Shown here: positions 30,847-33,536 of the stretch, piece by piece
Numbering within the stretch: position 1 is the first letter of the stretch
Layout of the letters: every line of letters begins with the position of its first letter
NCBI GenBank assembly: GCA_002701395.1
Contig: NZVC01000059.1
Location: 87,804-121,339, forward strand
Direction: 5' to 3'
Length of the DNA stretch: 33,536 bases
Source of the DNA: Maritimibacter sp.
GTDB taxonomy: Bacteria > Pseudomonadota > Alphaproteobacteria > Rhodobacterales > Rhodobacteraceae
Position numbers and translations under genes: made by a program
The notes under the pieces: generated by a model
The model's input: the letters and a program-made list of their open reading frames with translations, nothing else
Told to the model about the DNA's origin: nothing
The model's database searches: none

Positions 30847-31824
30847 TCAGGCCGCGGTCTGGGAAAGCATGGCGTGCGCCATGCAACCGACATGACGGTG
30901 ATCCGTGCCGCAGCACCCGCCGACGACCTTCAGCGACGGGAGCTGTCGGGACAGAGCGGCATGGAGCGCGCCGAACTCGTCCGGATCGCCGTCGTCCAGA
31001 GTCTCTGCCTCATCGAGTTCCGCATGGCTCAGCCGCGATGCGTTCGCGCGGACACCGCGGATGCGGTCGCACCATGCCTCGTCGGTCAGAACGTGGCGAA
31101 AGTGCTCGGGATGGGCGCAATTGATCATGTAGTAGAGCGGTGCACCCCCGGTTGCGGCATCCGTCTCGCGCACGGCACGCTCAAGTGGCGTTCCGTCCGG
31201 AAGGCGTCCGTCTGTCTCGACTGTGAAGGAGATCGCAACGGGCACGCCCGCCTTGACGCTTGCACGGGCGAACCCGATCGCCTCCGACAGGCTGCCGAAG
31301 GTAAGCGCGGAAACCAGATCGACCCCGCATGAGCCAAGCAACGCGATCTGCGGCGCGTGGATGGCCTCTGCGGCGGCCGCATCCATGGTGAGCGTGCCGT
31401 CATAGGCGTCGCCGGCCGGTCCGATCACGCCATTCACTAGGATCGGAGAAACGCGATCTTTCCACCGCTCCCGGATCGCCTCGGCAAACCGGACAGCCTC
31501 GCGGGTGAACTCCTCCATCTGGCCGGGGGACCGGCCCACTGCGTCGGCCCATTGCGTCCCGGAGCGCCAGGTGTTGGTGTCGAGAACAAAGCCCGTTCCG
31601 GCCGCCTCGGCCATCGCAAGGTAGCGGTCGAAGTACCGGTTCATTGCCGCACGGGCGGCACCGTCTTCTAGCAGGACGCAGGCCGCGAAGGCCGGCAGGT
31701 CGAACCCTTCGAGGAACAGCATGGAGGTCTCAAACCCACCATCGGTCAGGTAGGTGCGCGGGTCGGCGAGGTAGCTGCGGGTCACATCCGTGTGGAAGGC
31801 CGCGTCTTGGTTTTGAATGGTCAT
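30847..31824 (-). CDS. Homocysteine S-methyltransferase-like protein
   Basis: The 325-residue protein has the zinc-ligand pattern of the family: MINCAHPEHF near residue 223 supplies the first Cys and VVGGCCGTDHRHV near residue 306 the other two. The N-terminal YLTDGGFETSMLF and VLDTNTWRSG fit the barrel. It should move a methyl group from a donor such as S-methylmethionine to a thiol like homocysteine; the true pair is unknown. The ATG at 31824 is preferred over an adjacent GTG. It leads the minus-strand run and is divergent from the GlxA-type regulator. Confidence 0.9.
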   Translation of the reverse strand: MTIQNQDAAFHTDVTRSYLADPRTYLTDGGFETSMLFLEGFDLPAFAACVLLEDGAARAAMNRYFDRYLAMAEAAGTGFVLDTNTWRSGTQWADAVGRSPGQMEEFTREAVRFAEAIRERWKDRVSPILVNGVIGPAGDAYDGTLTMDAAAAEAIHAPQIALLGSCGVDLVSALTFGSLSEAIGFARASVKAGVPVAISFTVETDGRLPDGTPLERAVRETDAATGGAPLYYMINCAHPEHFRHVLTDEAWCDRIRGVRANASRLSHAELDEAETLDDGDPDEFGALHAALSRQLPSLKVVGGCCGTDHRHVGCMAHAMLSQTAA

Positions 31825-31965
31825 CACTTAATCCTTGCTCACGATTGATTGGCCTGATCGGCCGTTGTCATGGGCAGGGTCATGGACCTTTGGGTCGAGT
31901 CGCGTTAGAAGGAGAATGGATCAAAACGGTGATTTTCGGACGTACAAGGCCTGCTGGAGAGCAAA

Positions 31966-33027
31966 ATGACGATCAATACCACGGTAATCGGATCACGCCA
32001 TGCCGGCACCTCGACGCTGTTCTCGATCCTCGACGTCCTGGCGTCGGTGGGGCGCGATTGGGAAATGCTGCACGGTCTTCCGATGCAGGTCCCGATCTTC
32101 GATGTCAGCCTCAGGACGACGGACGGCGCGCCTTATTGGGACATCAACGGTCGCAAGATCACACCCGACGCGGTAATAACCGAAGCGCCTGAGCCCGACC
32201 TCATCATCGTGTCAGATCTACATTTCGATCCGAATGCAGGCTTGCCCGACGATCTGAAGCCTGTCGCCGAATGGCTTCTGGAGGCCCATGCGCGCGGCGC
32301 CATCGTTGCTTCGGTCTGTTCTGGCGCCGTGTTGCTCGGCGCGGCTGGAGTGCTCGACGGCAAAGAGGCGACGACCCATTGGGGCTTTGCCGAGATGCTG
32401 GGCCGTGAGTTCCCTGAGGTAAAGGTTTGCTGTGACCGCATTCTTGTACCCGCAGGGGAAGCGCACCGTGTTCTCACCGCCGGTGGGGCGTCGGCCTGGG
32501 CCGACCTCATGCTGTACCTGATCCAACGTTTTGCGGGGGCGGATGAGGCGCGCCGCATCGCCAAGCTGTACCTGATCGACCCGCATCTGGACGGTCAGAT
32601 GACCTATGCATCCCTGACATCCGGACGCCAGCACGAGGATCAGTTAATTTCCGCGGCACAGGTCTGGGCGGCGCAGCACTACGACACGCCGAGCCCTGTC
32701 GCCGCCATGGCGGAACGCAGCGGCATGACCGAGCGCGGATTCCATCGCCGCTTCAAGAAAGTGACAGGACAGGCGCCGGGGGACTATATCCAGACCCTCC
32801 GGATCGAGGAGGCAAAGCAGCTTCTTGAAACCACGACGACGCCGATTGACGAGGTTTCAGCCGAGGTCGGTTACTCCGAACCATCGAGTTTCCGATCCGC
32901 GTTTCGAAAGCGCGTTGGGACCTCCGCTTCAGCCTACCGAAAGAAGTGGCAGGCTCTTGCGCCAGTGCAGGCCTGGGGATTGCGGCAATCGGAGCCTGAC
33001 ATGAAAGCACTCTCGGATGCTCATTAA
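31966..33027 (+). CDS. GlxA-type AraC-family transcriptional regulator
   Basis: The 353-residue protein has a DJ-1/PfpI-like N-terminal domain, with the nucleophile-elbow-like SVCSGAVLLGAAGVL near residue 116 and THWGFAEML. A C-terminal AraC DNA-binding domain has two helix-turn-helices: SPVAAMAERSGMTERGFHRR and EVSAEVGYSEPSSFRSAF with KRVGTSASAYRKKW after it. GGAG lies eight bases before the ATG. Divergent placement from the homocysteine methyltransferase-like gene, with 141 bases between, makes it the likely activator of the minus-strand run. The ligand is unknown. Confidence 0.92.
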   Translation: MTINTTVIGSRHAGTSTLFSILDVLASVGRDWEMLHGLPMQVPIFDVSLRTTDGAPYWDINGRKITPDAVITEAPEPDLIIVSDLHFDPNAGLPDDLKPVAEWLLEAHARGAIVASVCSGAVLLGAAGVLDGKEATTHWGFAEMLGREFPEVKVCCDRILVPAGEAHRVLTAGGASAWADLMLYLIQRFAGADEARRIAKLYLIDPHLDGQMTYASLTSGRQHEDQLISAAQVWAAQHYDTPSPVAAMAERSGMTERGFHRRFKKVTGQAPGDYIQTLRIEEAKQLLETTTTPIDEVSAEVGYSEPSSFRSAFRKRVGTSASAYRKKWQALAPVQAWGLRQSEPDMKALSDAH

Positions 33028-33264
33028 CGCAAATTCTCTGCCAGTGCTGTTGTGCACTGCGCTTGGGGGGAAACAGACAGTTTGTACAGTTGGATCAATG
33101 TCGTAACCGCTGACGCCGCGAAGTCTGGTTCTCAGGCGACGTTAAGGCGGTGGACAGCAGCTATCCAAGCAACTTGAGCGAAGGCCCGCATTCAGGAGCG
33201 TCAGCGGCTCTCCCATTTCCGCAATGCGTCGCTATTGCAGGGCCACACAGAAGGGAGTCTTCAA
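33028..33264. other. 237-base gap upstream of truncated aminotransferase
   Basis: No gene is seen. CCGCTGACG (33107-33115) is inverted as CGTCAGCGG (33199-33207), 83 bases apart, of unclear meaning. AGAAGGGAG just before 33265 is the ribosome binding site of the next gene. Confidence 0.35.
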
Positions 33265-33492
33265 ATGGTTGACATAGACAAGGTACGGCGAGACACGCCG
33301 AGCTGCGAAAGTATTTTGCATTTCAACAGTGCAGGCTCATCGCTAATGCCGAAGCCGGTTTTCGAGGCATTGCAGAAGGTCCTAATGGACGAAAATGAGG
33401 TAGGCGGCTACGAGGCGGAGCGTAGGGCAAAGGATGATGGTCGTGTCGCGAATGTGGTGGAAATTACCTGGCAGCCTGCTCCGGGCTCGTGA
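33265..33492 (+). pseudogene. Truncated class V aminotransferase
   Basis: The frame begins MVDIDKVRRDTPSCESILHF and continues FNSAGSSLMPKPVFEALQKV and GGYEAERRA, which is the N-terminus of class V PLP-dependent aminotransferases of the isopenicillin-N-epimerase/cysteine desulfurase-like type, usually about 380 residues. A good ribosome binding site (AGAAGGGAG) precedes the ATG. Family similarity fades around residue 55-67, and the frame stops after 75 residues, well before the PLP-binding Lys. The gene is therefore broken, by insertion, deletion or rearrangement; the cause is cut off by the window edge 44 bases on. Confidence 0.65.
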
Positions 33493-33536
33493 AATTGGCT
33501 CCGTTCAGGCTGCGAGGTCAAGTGCCATCGGCTCGA

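Noticed and set aside
33107..33207. Nine-base inverted repeat 83 bases apart as ends of a mobile element
   Set aside because: Too short and too close together, with no target duplication or transposase; chance cannot be excluded.
1..33536. CRISPR arrays, rRNA genes and complete insertion sequences
   Set aside because: No regularly spaced direct repeats, no rRNA-like sequence and no transposase were seen.

Overview
The window looks like chromosomal DNA of an alphaproteobacterium of the Rhodobacteraceae (Roseobacter type). The support is high GC with strong G/C third positions, the family mix (GT14-DUF5928 glycosyltransferase, zf-CHCC protein, Pit transporter, DUF2924/DUF3489 with a serine recombinase, a DUF1127 protein) and a tRNA-Gln with encoded CCA. 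This placement rests on protein and sequence character only; no database search was run.

Bases 1-19860 look like stable chromosome. From the left: an SH3b exported protein (cut by the edge), a DegT-type aminotransferase, a hemolysin III membrane protein, a YjhX/TopAI-like small protein, a CHCC zinc protein, an unknown membrane protein, a HIT hydrolase with a GT14-like glycosyltransferase, a divergent sulfotransferase, a 55-residue ribbon-helix-helix protein missed by simple length cut-offs, a Nudix hydrolase, a phosphate transporter, a cupin, SseB-like and uracil-DNA-glycosylase-like proteins, a flavoprotein, an ArsR-ArsP pair with a clear operator, a capsule-export ATPase with its KpsE-like partner, kdsA, and a BON-MscS channel. 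Glycosyltransferase, sulfotransferase, capsule export and KdsA together suggest investment in an acidic, Kdo-linked surface polysaccharide.

A tRNA-Gln gene (19929-20003) marks a change. Next comes the DUF3489-DUF2924-serine recombinase trio on the minus strand, then about 600 bases without a credible gene, a TetR-CPBP protease pair and a long accessory stretch. Base composition is visibly less GC-rich at 22500-25800. This is best read as an integrated element or island whose far end is not found here.

The accessory stretch 24779-31824 is one run of nine minus-strand genes facing a GlxA/AraC regulator at 31966. In transcription order they are: homocysteine S-methyltransferase-like, DUF1127, FMO-type monooxygenase, exported allene-oxide-cyclase-like protein, MATE exporter, beta-class GST, SAM methyltransferase, DHFR/RibD-like reductase and a small membrane protein. 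MATE, GST and methyltransferase are joined by ATGA overlaps. Oxidation, glutathione conjugation, methyl transfer and export in one run is the best candidate here for an undescribed detoxification or small-molecule system. A truncated class V aminotransferase lies at the right edge.

Notable non-coding structure: three related GC-rich hairpin repeats, two of which flank kdsA in opposite orientation, one apparently supplying its ribosome binding site; clear palindromic operators at arsR and tetR; a perfect 14-base palindrome before the capsule ATPase; and a nested palindrome at 30791-30831.
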